From NCBI GenBank assembly GCA_948146395.1, contig OX411556.1, positions 25,988,596 to 26,052,595 of the forward strand: a DNA stretch of 64,000 nt, given 5' to 3'. A model generated the notes under the pieces. That model ran no database searches. It was not told the origin of the DNA and was given only the letters and a program-made list of their open reading frames with translations. How positions within the stretch are numbered: the first letter of the stretch is position 1; every line of letters begins with the position of its first letter. A program made the translations under genes and the position numbers. The stretch comes from Fragum whitleyi (taxonomy: Eukaryota > Mollusca > Bivalvia > Cardiida > Cardiidae). Positions 46,920 through 58,332 of this stretch are shown here, in pieces.

Positions 46920-47309
46920 GTAAGTACGTGTAGGTTGCCTTTTTGAAACTGGAATACGTTGCTGTAAATTGTGGTAATCAGCTAATGATATTCCGTTAAG
47001 TTTTTGGTTAAAATACGATTTGTGTTAAAAGCTAATAAAGAATGGTGATTCCGTTTATTTTCAGCTCAAAATATATCCAACTAAAGAATGTTTTTAAAGC
47101 TGTCTCGTCTTATAGTAATGTTGCCGTTCCACATCGTAATAATGCTATTCAATATACAAGATATTTTCAAATGAATTTATGATTAAAAGCATGCATTTCA
47201 GATTCTGATTCGATGTTTACAGCGATTCGACTAGGACCACCGAGCAACTCTCTCAGCTAAGGTCGATTACTATAACTTCGTTTAAAATGCAGAATAATTT
47301 GTCAAAATT

Positions 47310-47670
47310 ATTTTTTGATCATAAGTACCTCTACGAATGTCAAACTGTCGTTTATTTGTGTAACGTTGCCATTGATTAACTTTTTGCCATTTAACTTCGA
47401 TAGCGAGAAAATAATACACGATCTAAAAATAGATTGTGTAATCTATAAGCGCAGAATGTAGACTCGAAACTTCAATGTTTTGCCGAGTATTTTAATTGTT
47501 TCTTAGATCAAAAAGATTGCAATTATAAGGGCCGAGTGTCTTTTTCACTACGTTTATTGGGGTATAAAGTGCAATTGCCTTGGCACATGGCTTAAACATG
47601 TGCTAAGGTAATTTCACTTTATACCACGATAAACTCAGTGAAAAAAAAACAGAAAAACACTCATCCCTAT
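47310..47670 (+). mobile_element. Family B foldback element, copy 2 (intronic)
   Basis: The leader ('taagtacctctacgaatgtc', 'cgatagcgagaaaa') and hairpin at 47532-47664 ('cactacgtttattggggtat' against its mirror) match copy 1 in order. Confidence 0.85.
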
Positions 47671-49274
47671 AATTATTGACCAATTCTATTTTGATAATTA
47701 CTCCAGAAATTTAATTGTTCTGCAACTATGCAAAAATACAACGAAAATGACAAGTGTTTTTCTATTATGTAACTCGACTCAACTGAAGTTCACTTAACAG
47801 AATTCAGAAATTGTTCTATATTCATTTAAAGAGAAAAATAATAACACAACAGACATTAAATCAAGACAAACAGAAACATACATTATCGTCACAGTGTCTA
47901 GCCTATAATTTTATAGAAACCCACACGAAATAAAACAAAGAAATGTCATTCGTCTACAATAATGTAATACAAGAAAAATAAAGCATAGACAAAAGCAACG
48001 CCGTATTTACTTTGATTTGTTTTTTTACCCTAACAAAGTACATTGTACATTGACGTATGTAAAATAAGAAATATTTTTTGAATAGTGGTTTACTGGTTTA
48101 CAAACTCCAACTTGACTTCATAACTCTTTAACCATGGATTAAGTGTCATTGTCCTTATCTGTACCCGAAGTTATAAAACTTTTCTTAGACTCAACTGAGA
48201 ATTTTCTCAAATTTTAGATTCAAATAAATGTATGAAAATAAAAGACAATATTAATAAGTTGTTATTTATAACAACTTATTAATAATATCCTTTATGTTAA
48301 TACATTAAAATGAGTATTAAAATAGAATTAAGGCTTTTTGAAAATTTTGAATTGAGATTTAGAAAAAAATAATAACCTCGGGCCCTGAATTTGACATTTG
48401 TAACAGAAGAAACATGGGTTTTACCCAAAAGCGGCTTATCATTAGTTGATAAAAACAATAGTATACTGTTCCGAGAAAAAAAGTCTTTGGGACATTCCAT
48501 ATTGACCATCCTTATTGTATAATATTGTTTACCTAGGTAAATTGAAAAATTCAATCGTCTAGTCCTTATATTTCTACATGATGTTGAAAATTAGGTAGGT
48601 TTTGAAATTAAACTATCATTATTCCACCTTATTTCCTCCAACAGAGTCTTATGAAAACCGATCGATTAAAGCATACGCTAAACATCCGCAAAATTAACAA
48701 ATACCCGGCCTGATGTATAGAGTCCGGAGGCCGATGTCAATTGTCTCCTTAAATTTTGAAAATCTGAATAATCCCCTTCCAACATTGTTAAAGCAGAGGA
48801 AAAAACTAAGATCATTTGTGTGAAATATTTTGTAAAGAGACGAAATTAATCTTGAAGTACAACATTTCGTAAGCCGGTGGTAAGTTTTTGGACATGAGTC
48901 TTACAATCAGCTTATGAATCAGTTTATGACAGACGTTGTTGGCTTTGTGATCTCAAATCTGAAGTTAGAAGTAAATGGAAAGAGTGAAAAGATTGTTTTC
49001 TCCATAGGCTTGGCCACATAATTCCTCTTAAAGTGTCACCGGGAACGTTGTTGAAAAGATGACCTGGGGACCAAGATAATCGGATATAAAGTGACATTTT
49101 CGAACAATTCTTGCTTATTCAAATTACCGAGGATTACTTAACTTTGTCATAGTCCACTTTCGGAAAAGCAATCTTAAAAATCTGATTAATAATACCCGTA
49201 CCTATTACATAAAAGTATCTTCATGGAAAGTTTATTTGTTTAAATTAGGTTTTACACCGTTTTCAACAGTAGTA

Positions 49275-49430
49275 CAGTCAGTTACATCGTAAAATTGATA
49301 TGGCGAATGATTTTGGAATAGTTTAGGAATGAAATTGAATGAGTGAGTAGAGCGAGTTTTGAGTGAATTAAATGGGAGGTAATCCAATATTGCAAATTTT
49401 GTTCAGGATGTTCAGCAATCGCCGAAGTCT
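49275..49430 (+). mobile_element. Family E fragment
   Basis: It starts 'cagtcagttacatcgtaaaa', then has 'gaatgattttggaatag', 'gggaggtaatccaatattgc' and 'ttttgttcaggatg'. The second half is missing. Confidence 0.65.
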
Positions 49431-49962
49431 AGTAGCGTTCGGTTTTGTTTTTTTTTTAATTTTTTTTTGTAAGTAGAACGACCATGGTTGATTATTGGGC
49501 TTTATGCCGCTTTCAATATAAGTTCAAGAATATCCAAGTTACTTTTGCATCTTACCATGGATTCCAGTGATTTCTTACACTATAACTAATACAATATTCT
49601 GTCCGAGCATCCATTTTCTCATCAAATGTACATACAGGTGGTAATCTGTCACGTGTTTAGAGACAAAAATGCTGCGCTTTATTCACAGGCAACGTTAAAT
49701 CTATCGTTTCTCAATGAATAAACTGCCAAAACGTAAATCACCTTTATTTCGGAAAGAGATAATTTATCTTAGACTTTGTGGAGCTTAGAATTGATGATCT
49801 CGCAAAAACTGTAAATGGAAATAGAAAGAAGCAAATTGAAAACGCATGATCGTAATTTGTCAAAATTATCTCTTTCAATAAATCACTTCAATTTATATGT
49901 TGATGTCTTAAGATTTTCAGGAGCATTCCGCAAACCTTCCAACAAATGAGTTAGAGCATTAC

Positions 49963-50060
49963 ATTCAACAATTGATTGATTGATTGATTGAATAGAGTTA
50001 AACGCCGCTTTCAACATTTTTCAGTTATATCACGGCACCTAAAAACGGCTTCCTGGGGCC
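49963..50060 (+). repeat. Family J tail with (gatt)n
   Basis: A 'ttgattgattgattgattga' run is followed by 'taaacgccgctttcaacatt' and 'cagttatatcacggc'. It recurs at 50523 and inverted at 6700. Confidence 0.65.
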
Positions 50061-50065
50061 CGTTT

Positions 50066-50291
50066 TACTAAACGTCTTACGAAAAAATTGATCGTAAGTC
50101 AAAATCACAAGTCTTACCTGGTGTTTTCATTCATTATTGGATTCTGCCTTGCACTGTCTCTTTGGAATTGTCTTTAGGAGGCGATTCCAATGAGATGACG
50201 CATAGTGCAATTCCATATTTAGTAAGTACTGTAGAGGCAACTTTAATTTTTGACTTACGCAACAAAATATCGTAATATGTTTAGTAAAACT
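50066..50291 (+). mobile_element. Family I TIR element, copy 2
   Basis: The ends 'ggcccgttttactaaacg' and 'atgtttagtaaaactag' are TIRs, with inner 'gatcgtaagtcaaaatc' against 'tttttgacttacg'. The centre holds the cattggaatcg-type hairpin. Confidence 0.85.
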
Positions 50292-50522
50292 AGTGACTAA
50301 TGAAGCACCATCTTTTGTCCAAAAGTTCAGATCACATGCGTTAAATCATAACCTTTCAGCTTTCATTTACACAGAGATTGTAAATAAAACATTTAGCAAC
50401 CAATTTTGTATCATTCTTTTGTTTTTCACTGCTAACTTTTTGTCCTCTCAGTCGCAATTACGTCGTATTGGTTTTATGCACTTCGATCACCGTATTATGA
50501 TCCGATAAGATATAAGGTAGCA

Positions 50523-50615
50523 TGCTTGATTGATTGAAAGGAGTTTAACGACGCTTTCAACATTTTTTCAGTTATATCGCGGTGGCTGGAGCACCTAACA
50601 ATGGATTCCTGGTAT
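50523..50615 (+). repeat. Family J tail, second copy
   Basis: 'ttgattgattgaaaggagtt', 'taacgacgctttcaacattt' and 'cagttatatcgcggtggctg' match the copy at 49963. Confidence 0.65.
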
Positions 50616-51095
50616 AAATATAGAGGACAAAAGTGAAAAAAATTCATAAAAGCGCATCAAACTTCACGTTTGTTACATGTTTGTTACATGTGAAACAAAA
50701 TGACGTCATTTTCGTATGCAGTCACCTGTTCGGTGGCTTATGCACATTAATGGAACAGTTCATACTGTTAACCGATGACTGATAGTGCAATTAATTATTA
50801 AACAGTTCGAAATGTTTAATACACATGCATATAGATGAAAACAATTGAAATTGTGACGTTCCACACAAGACTGTCTCGGAACTTGGTAAACTGTTATTTG
50901 AAAGAGAGACTTGACGTAAAAGAAGTCAACCAACAGAAGTTTTTTTTTCAAAACATTTAAATGAATAAAGAAAGATAGAATGATGATTATACATTCAGAA
51001 AAATAAATATACTTGGCGAAACACATCAATTTTGGCCTGATACTCTGCGGACTACTTAAATGGTTCGATGGTCAAAATTATTTTCTATTTTTCAG

Positions 51096-51140
51096 GACGA
51101 AAAGAATCAGATACTTACTACAAATTGTTGGCTAAACCAG
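51096..51140 (+). CDS. nAChR subunit, exon B (45 bp, loop D tryptophan)
   Basis: This 45-bp exon encodes DEKNQILTTNCWLNQ in phase 0, flanked by ttttcag and gtaaga. It joins the preceding exon exactly to give the conserved stretch IIDVDEKNQ. The tryptophan at residue 12 matches the loop D aromatic (Trp55 in alpha7 numbering) on the complementary face of the agonist site. From memory, a 45-bp exon at this place is an ancient feature of nAChR genes. The residue just before the tryptophan is cysteine, where a hydrophobic residue is more usual. A family D repeat starts only 20 bp after the donor site. No start codon is expected, as this is an internal exon. Confidence 0.95.
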
Positions 51141-51159
51141 GTAAGATATATACAGTATA

Positions 51160-51399
51160 TGAGACTGTGCGTGACATTTCCAAACATTTCAAATGTTCGT
51201 GATGGAAAGACATTTATCAGAAAAACAATTACAGGGTGAAATGAAAATATTCTGTGAGCATGAACTAAGACTCTAGGTTCCTGGCTATCAATTAAGTGCA
51301 AACTTAAGACTCTGACCAGACTGTGCAAATGCACAGGCTGGTCAGAGTCTAAACGTTGCGCACATATCAAATTGCTGGAAATGTCGCGCACTGGCCCAT
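51160..51399 (+). mobile_element. Family D TIR element, copy 3, beside a splice donor
   Basis: TIRs are 'gagactgtgcgtgacatttc' and 'gaaatgtcgcgcactggcc'. The palindrome 'gactctgaccagactgtgca' faces 'tgcacaggctggtcagagtc'. It begins 20 bp after exon B. The two open frames over it are palindrome shadows. Confidence 0.88.
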
Positions 51400-52039
51400 A
51401 TTTCTAAGGAGGCCGCCCTTTACTAGTACAATTCGGCTATATGGAATTGTTAAGCTCGAGTCCAAACTCGCGATCTGTATAAAGATATACAGCATATATG
51501 CAACAAGTTGCATTGAAAATGAAACACGAAACCTATTCTCAGCTATGCATACAGTCCAATTTACATCTTATCAGGAAGAATTCGTTTAGAAAAATTAAAA
51601 ACAAAATTAAAGTCGAGGATTTGTTATAAATTATTGAAATGACCACGTTTTGTCGATTGGTAATTAGGATGGTAGAAACAGCTCGAAATAACGCATTCTC
51701 ATAAAGGATATGTGGTTACCAAAATGACGAAGAACAAAGTATTGAAATTGTGAAAGAGGTGAATTATCATAAAATCAAATTTGGAAAAAAACAACAACAG
51801 CAACAACAAAAACAACAACAAAAACAATGATATAAAAAACAATCGGTGTTTTCGAAATATGAAATGGTACCTTGGCAGATTTGGCCAGGGTGATATATGA
51901 AGATAAATCGTATTTGAAAGTATGTCGACAGAAGCAATTATTCTAGATCCCAAAATGGTCATTACAAGAGAGTAAACGTTTCTCAGCTGTTGATCTTTTA
52001 GTTTAAGGTTTGAAAAGTTTTAGGTAAAAATTCTTGGAG

Positions 52040-52200
52040 GAGCAACAAACAGTTTAGAAAAGGGACATCTTTTGTTTTGCTATAATCGCAATCCAATAAA
52101 ATAAAGAATTTTAATTGGTTTAAATCGCGTCACATGGGGAAATCCGTTGCACTTTATTTCTGTATAAAATGCAATAGGTCATTTCGGAAACAAAATGATC
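52040..52200 (+). repeat. Family C repeat, copy 2
   Basis: 'aatcgcaatccaataaaata', 'ggtttaaatcgcgtcacatg' and 'gttgcactttatttctgtat' match 36535-36725. Confidence 0.75.
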
Positions 52201-52241
52201 TTAGATTTAAAGGACTGCAATGATATGGGGAGAATGTATTT

Positions 52242-52373
52242 TCACTGCGTTTATTTGAGTATAAAGTGCAATTACCTTAGCACATGTCTTTAACATAACG
52301 CCCTTCGTTCGTTATTTGACATGCGCTAAGGCAATTGCATTTTACACTCCAATAAACGCAGTGAAAAATACAC
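52242..52373 (+). mobile_element. Family B foldback, copy 3 (hairpin only)
   Basis: The arms 'gtattttcactgcgtttatt' and 'aataaacgcagtgaaaaata' and inner 'gtgcaattaccttagcacat' match copies 1 and 2. The leader found in those copies is absent. Confidence 0.82.
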
Positions 52374-52660
52374 ATATCCCTATACATTTAGCTCTTATCA
52401 CAGGGTTTCTTTCTTACTCGGTAGCATCATTATTCATATTTGGTAAATTATACCACCATTTAGTGTTTGATGAAAGCTTTGACAACAAAAGAATATATTA
52501 GACCAGGGAGGAATTATGTAGATGTAAAGCGTGCTTCTACAAAACAATTTTTTGCCATGGATGTCAAAGGTTCTTGAACATGGAAGTCATTTGCAGATCT
52601 AAACTTTTTTTTCTCATACAGAGTTAAACTTATAATGGAATCAAATTTTATTGTACAGAA

Positions 52661-53091
52661 CAGTTTATCAAGTTGCGAAATTGACAATCAATCCGATCAA
52701 AACCATTCAAAACTGCTACAATCATTCATTCCGAAAACTCATTCCAATTAATCAAAAACGCTCTGAAATTGTTAAAAAAAGAAAGAACGCTTAGAAATCG
52801 TTCAAAATAATCAACATTACTATCAAATTGATCAAATAATTGAACGAGTATATTGGCTGGTGCTATTTCTAAAGCGTTTGTTTGTCCGTTTAAACACAAA
52901 ATCAGAAGGAAAAAACGAAGATCTAATAAAAGTGAGGCAAATAAGAAAAAATATCGCTTATTTCGTCTGATCGATTTTGTTTTACCTCGCTTGCATTACA
53001 CCGAACACTCACTCATCACACTCATTCAATTATTCCAAGTCACAAAATCCATTATCTTAAACTTGTCAATTTCACGGTGTTATTAACTGTA
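52661..53091 (+). mobile_element. Family E element, full length, diverged
   Basis: Left 'gcgaaattgacaatcaatcc' and right 'ttgtcaatttcacggtgtta' are the TIRs. The centre is degraded compared with other copies. Confidence 0.75.
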
Positions 53092-53138
53092 AAAAATATT
53101 TAAGGAACACCAAAAACTGCAAACATTTCGCTTGTGGA

Positions 53139-53540
53139 AACATCGTAAAATTGGCTCTCATTCCGATCAAAACCATTCTAAATCGTTCAATCAAGGCTCC
53201 ATTTATTCATCCTCACCCAAAACCATTCAAAACGCTCCAAAATCACTGAAATGATAAGATCAACAACTACATTAAAATTTAAAATTGGCAGAAAAACAAC
53301 GATATCAATGACAACATCCTATTGTGTAGGCGAATTATGCTTTCGTGAAACGTAGAAAGCTATTCATAGAATATATGTGCATATTTTATTAAAGGGAGAT
53401 AACAAATATCACTAATTTTGTTCATCTTGAATAAAATTTGCGATTTTGGATTACATTCTTTAATTTCACCCAAAACTCGATGAACACACACTCATTCGTT
53501 TTCATTCCATTCATCAATTTCATGATGTTCTTTACCCTTA
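53139..53540 (+). mobile_element. Family E element, full length
   Basis: Left 'acatcgtaaaattggctctc' and right 'catcaatttcatgatgttct' are the TIRs. The internal hairpin 'ttttgttcatcttgaataaa' is near 53418. It lies about 50 bp after another family E copy in the same orientation. Confidence 0.78.
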
Positions 53541-54162
53541 CATCTTTTTGAGACAATTTTTTTTATTCAAATTCTGAAACGATACAATTCTTATAAAAAA
53601 AAACACGACATGTTTCTCCAAAAATTCCAACAAAATATTCAGATATGGAAACTCAGGTATAAATTTCGCATTTCTATGACGGTGGATAATCTAACAACTG
53701 CTAATTTGCAAGGTAAACTATTTTGAGTATCGACCAACCTTTACTTTATTCGATGATCATATATATTCTGAAACCGAAATTACAGGATAGGTCCGGTCCC
53801 TACTTCCCCACCTCTAGATCCGCATATGAAAGTAATCATTGTTGATTGGCCCCTGTGTAATGGAATAGTTTTGTGATGGAATTGACGACTCAATAAATAG
53901 ATATAATGGGGGCTAATTGACCCGCGGCCGCCTGTCACAATTTATCACCAAATCTAATAAACACAGCACTGGGAAAATCTTAACAGCTCGGTCTAAAGAA
54001 ATCTGGCGACTGAATGAAGTAGGAGTCCTGGAATTAATTTAGGAGCTGCATTGTTATACCGAGAAATTGTTTAACCTCCTCCTTGCTGCGTATCTTTTTA
54101 TTCCAAATATGTCAAAATATGTTTTTCATCTTGTATTAATTGTATTCTGTGTTATTATTCAA

Positions 54163-54272
54163 CTGGTAGGGCGTGGTTTACTTAGTCATGACTCAATTTG
54201 TCGAGTTTACTTTTCAATACTTTTGTTTCTTTCAAAAGTAAGTCGGCAGTGTGCAAATAACAGTAACCTAAA
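54163..54272 (+). mobile_element. Family N fragment
   Basis: 'ctggtagggcgtggttta', 'gtcgagtttacttttcaata' and 'gcaaataacagtaacc' match the left third of the complete element at 19184. Confidence 0.7.
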
Positions 54273-54814
54273 ACCAAAGGGTTTTACGTGCTTTGAGAAA
54301 ATAAATACACAAATACTTGTCAAAATAAGACTCGGTGTAAAGGGAGTTGCATCTCGACCAAACAAGAAACAAACGAAATTTCTTAAAATTCTTCATTTGA
54401 CACCTCTCACATTGTCTAAGTCTTTTTTCAGCATACTTTGTCGAAATGTCGCAGTATCTTCAAGTTTTCTTTAACTGACCTTTTTGGTATATTTGTAAGA
54501 ATATCTTACTTTTTATGCCCACTTCTTCCGCTTAAATATTCATGTCTTTTTTAAAAAATTAAATCAAAAGAAAGCATTCTCATAAACTATCTTCACTCAA
54601 AAAATATAACCGGAAAAAAATATTTACGTGAGTTCATATCGAACTTTGCTACCAAAAACGTTTACCATCGGAAAATCTTTTTTAACAAAAAAAAAATAAT
54701 TGTTAATCCAAAATTGCTGTGATTTGACAATGCACAAGCCACAGACAATAAATACTCTTTCGCAAGATCTAAATAACAAAGCGTTTATAAAAGGTTATAG
54801 GTGAATATGTGCTT

Positions 54815-55719
54815 AGCACAGGGTATAACGTGCCACGCCGACACCAGAAGGTTCATGGACACCTGATCGATTTTTTTGATACGGAACTAACGGTGGGGCA
54901 AGTTTTTGACTGATTTGTAAACCAAAATAATCATTTTCATTTCAATATTTAGTATCACTTTCGAGATAAATGGTTCTTCTTTTAGGAAATAAAAGGGGAG
55001 GGTAACAACTAAGCAAAATGATCGAGTTCTAGCCCTAGGAGTGAGTGACTTTGTTTGTTTTTTTAGGTTTGTCATTATTTTTTTTTTGTCAAACAACCTG
55101 ACTATTCTTCATTGTTTGTGTTTGTCTAAGAGCATTTATGTATCGTATACACAATTTCCAAATTTCTCGGCAAAAGATCCACATAAAGCGAAGATATTCG
55201 TACTTTTATTGGCCTGGGTAGCGGAAAATATGTTAACTAGACACCCCTGAACTTTTTTCGATTGGAAATTGACACCAGAATTTGTGATAGGGGGTGTCTA
55301 GATATCATATTTTCCGCTATCCAGGCCAATAAAAGTACGAATATCTTCGCTTTATGTGGATCTTTCGGCGAGAAATTTGGTATGCGTGTAGAGGACACAT
55401 ATATGCTCTTAGACAATCAAAAAATTAAGAATAGTCAGGTTGTTTGACAAAAAATTAATGACAAACCTAAAAAAAACAAACAAAGTCACTCACTCCTAGG
55501 GCTAGAACTCGCTCATTTTGCTTAGTTTTCACCCTCTACTTTTATTTCCTAAAAGAAGAACCATTTATCTCGACAGTGATACTAAAGATTGAAATGAAAA
55601 TGATAATTTCGGTTAATAAATCAGTCAAAAAGTTGCTCCACCGTTAGTTCCGTATCGAAAAAATCGATCAGGTGTCCACGAACCTTCTGGTGTCGGCGTG
55701 GCACGTTATACCCTGTGCT
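54815..55719. repeat. Large inverted repeat, arms about 430 bp
   Basis: The left arm (about 54815-55247) runs 'agcacagggtataacgtgcc' to 'aactagacacccc'. The right arm (about 55291-55719) is its near-exact reverse complement, ending 'ttataccctgtgct'. The loop is about 43 bp. Frames of 61-69 codons on both strands are mirror artefacts. Differences between arms are few (for example in A/T runs and near 55216 against 55320). Confidence 0.93.
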
Positions 55720-56103
55720 TAGGATGCCTCCTTTCTGTTTCACTAGATCTAACTGCAAACTAACAGACTACATGAATGACAAACCGTATTGACAAACAAC
55801 CATTCCACCAAATAAGACGGACTATTCAATCAAAGAAGATATAAAAATGTTCCAATTGACCCGCCCGTACGCGACAAAATACATCATCAAATCTGATAAC
55901 CAAACCTAGACGACATTTATGTCTCTGCTCTCAATAGATACATAATATGGGTGCATGGATATTTCTTATTAATATGTTCCCTATACCCTAGCTATGTTCC
56001 GCTTGATTTTCATTCGTCAGTACCCGACGTTCGTGAAAAATACCTAGTCATATTGAAACCAGAGTAATCATATAACCTTACTTCCTTTTAGCAATTCTTT
56101 TAC

Positions 56104-56504
56104 CGGTAAGGGCATCGTGAAATTGACACTCACCTCGTTCAAAACCATTCTAAATCACCCACTCAGCGCTCCATTTATTCATTCCAAACACTCACTCAAA
56201 CCATTCAAAAACGCTCAAAAGTTACTAAAATGATATAATCAACAACCAATTCACAATAAAAAAAATCAAAATCCACGATTTTAGTCGAATTCTGTAAGCG
56301 TTTGTTATCCACAGAACCCATTTGCATAATTCATGAAAGGGAGGTAATAAATACAGCATATTTTTGTTCATCTTGAACAAAATTTGCTAAATTGGATTAC
56401 ATCCCATGAATTTCACTCAAAACTTGCTGCACACTCATTCAACACCATTCCATAATCATTCAAAATAATTCATCTTGTAAATTTCACATTTTTTTAACCG
56501 TAAC
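56104..56504 (+). mobile_element. Family E element, full length
   Basis: Left 'gcatcgtgaaattgacactc' and right 'cttgtaaatttcacattttt' are the TIRs. The internal hairpin 'ttttgttcatcttgaacaaa' is near 56363. Confidence 0.8.
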
Positions 56505-57487
56505 ATTCATGTATGAAATTTGATGCGGACAACAAGCAAATTATCTAAGAACACTTTAATCGAAATCTATTCTAAAGAAAACAAGCATTGGAACCAATAA
56601 TAACGTTAAAGGATAGAAATGATGTTTGATCTTCGACCCTTTTCTGCCTACCTTTAGTATAATTGTATTCATGTTATTTAAGCATTTTCAGCTGATTCTT
56701 AAAGTCATCAACATAAATGAGTGTAACATTTTTATAGTTAAAAAAAATACAAAAGGAATATTGAAATATGTCGAATGATTCAGATAAAAAATAGCTTTGT
56801 GAAAGAAATGGTCTGTCTTTTAATTGTTATTGTAAAAATGTGAAACATGCACATTGATTACCCGAGGTTGCACAAAAGATCGTTGAAAAACACTGAACTG
56901 TTACATGGTATTCCTTTTAACTTAATGTAAAACTTTATCGGACTGATTTTGAGAACAAAGAAATCATTCAATGTTAATCAAAATGACCGATTAAATCTTT
57001 AGTGGAAAAAAATAAAAAAAGAAACATCTCCTACTTCCAAAGAGGTTTGAGAAATAAGAAAACTATTGTAACCCATCAAGACAAAAGGGACTTTTTGGGT
57101 AGTGCGTTAGATGTCGATTCTTGTCAGACCATTCGGCTTGCGCAGGCTGACTCGGTGCAATACAAGTAGCACTTAGAAGTCTGATATTATAGAATGACCG
57201 TAACCCCCAAGTAATCGAATGTGAGAAATGCGACATTTTATCGCCTCAAATGGAACCAACGGCTTTTACAAAAATTCATTTTGCGGATTTAAATGACCCT
57301 TTTTGCATGACGTGTCACCTTTGAATATTATTATATAAGGTTAAAATAATCAGCGAACCGGAATAAACAAGTTGCCATTATAAAAGAATTTTACTTATTT
57401 TCACGCCGTTTAATTATGACCGATTTTCATCTTTTTTTGATTGTTTCCATCATAAACCGTTCTAATTAAACAAAACAGGACTGAAAT

Positions 57488-57705
57488 TGAGCCTGTGCGC
57501 GAGATTTCCAACAATTTCAAATATGCTCAAAGCAAAGATTATGACAAGCCAGTGTCTTCACTATTCATTAAGTAGATAGATATGGTCTCGAAGTAGCTGT
57601 AGACCATCAGGTAACCTTATGGATACAGTTTGTGTCTGTCGACGCCTCTAAATGTTTACTCCTCACGAATATTTCAAATTGTTGGAAATGTCAAGCATAT
57701 GCTCA
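57488..57705 (+). mobile_element. Family D TIR element, copy 4
   Basis: TIRs are 'tgagcctgtgcgcgagattt' and 'ggaaatgtcaagcatatgct'. Internal 'gtagaccatcaggtaacctt' matches copy 1. The central palindrome is partly deleted. Confidence 0.78.
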
Positions 57706-57736
57706 ATCAAGGTCGGCCTCACAAACCGAACAATGT

Positions 57737-57962
57737 AAAGAAGGCCCATTTTACTAAACTTCTAACGAAAAAAAATATCGTAAGTAAAAATCACAAATCG
57801 TACCTTGTATTTTTATTCATTGTAAGATTCTGCCTTGCAATATCTCATTGGTATCGTCTCTAGAAAACGGTTCAAATGAGTTGATGCATGGCAGAATTCC
57901 ATATTTCGATTCTTCTGTAGAAGGTACTTCATTTTTTTACTTACGCAAAAGATGATCGTTAG
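57737..57962 (+). mobile_element. Family I TIR element, copy 3
   Basis: Left 'ggcccattttactaaactt' and 'cgtaagtaaaaatcacaa', the central 'ctcattggtatcgtct' hairpin (decayed) and right 'tttttacttacgcaaaaga' match copies 1 and 2. Confidence 0.8.
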
Positions 57963-58332
57963 ATATCTTAATATCTATCTTTATTTCTCGGTTACCAACA
58001 GAAAAGCATGAAAGATGACTTATTTATCGTAAAAGTAAATGAAATGGTCATAAGATCACGTTTAAACCTTTGCGTTAATATTCTTTGCACTCGATGACTC
58101 TCAAATGACTAGCTTCCGTTACACCATTCAAACCCCATCATTTATTAAACTTAATTTTCCTCGATTTCAAAATCTGAAAGAACTATGTCTATATTTGCCA
58201 TCTTTCGCGACAGTTCATACACTTTTAAGATGGTATGACGTTGAGCGACATCTTTACAATTGGGGGATTTGTATTGCAATGGGGCATTTAATTCTAACTG
58301 TGACATGCTAGTTTATATTCTGTTCATTTCAG

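Larger units (their letters stand above)
46920..51095 (+). other. nAChR intron between exons A and B (4.18 kb)
   Basis: The intron has GT-AG borders and phase 0. It contains a family B foldback (47310-47670), a perfect small palindrome near 48248-48285, a partial family E element (49275-49430), two family J tails and a family I element. No other coding segment was seen. Confidence 0.9.
51141..58332 (+). other. nAChR intron between exons B and C (7.19 kb)
   Basis: The intron has GT-AG borders and phase 0. It is loaded with repeats: family D at both ends, C, B, three family E copies, a partial N, a 0.9-kb inverted repeat and a family I copy. Open frames here, the longest 135 codons at 54067-54474, overlap repeats and show no protein signature. 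Confidence 0.9.

Noticed and set aside
54067..54474. 135-codon open frame in the receptor intron
   Set aside because: Its first half overlaps a fragment of the family N element. There is no recognisable protein feature, and it lies between two confirmed exons.
55041..55447. Open frames in both halves of the large inverted repeat
   Set aside because: They are mirror artefacts of the arms and show no protein signature.
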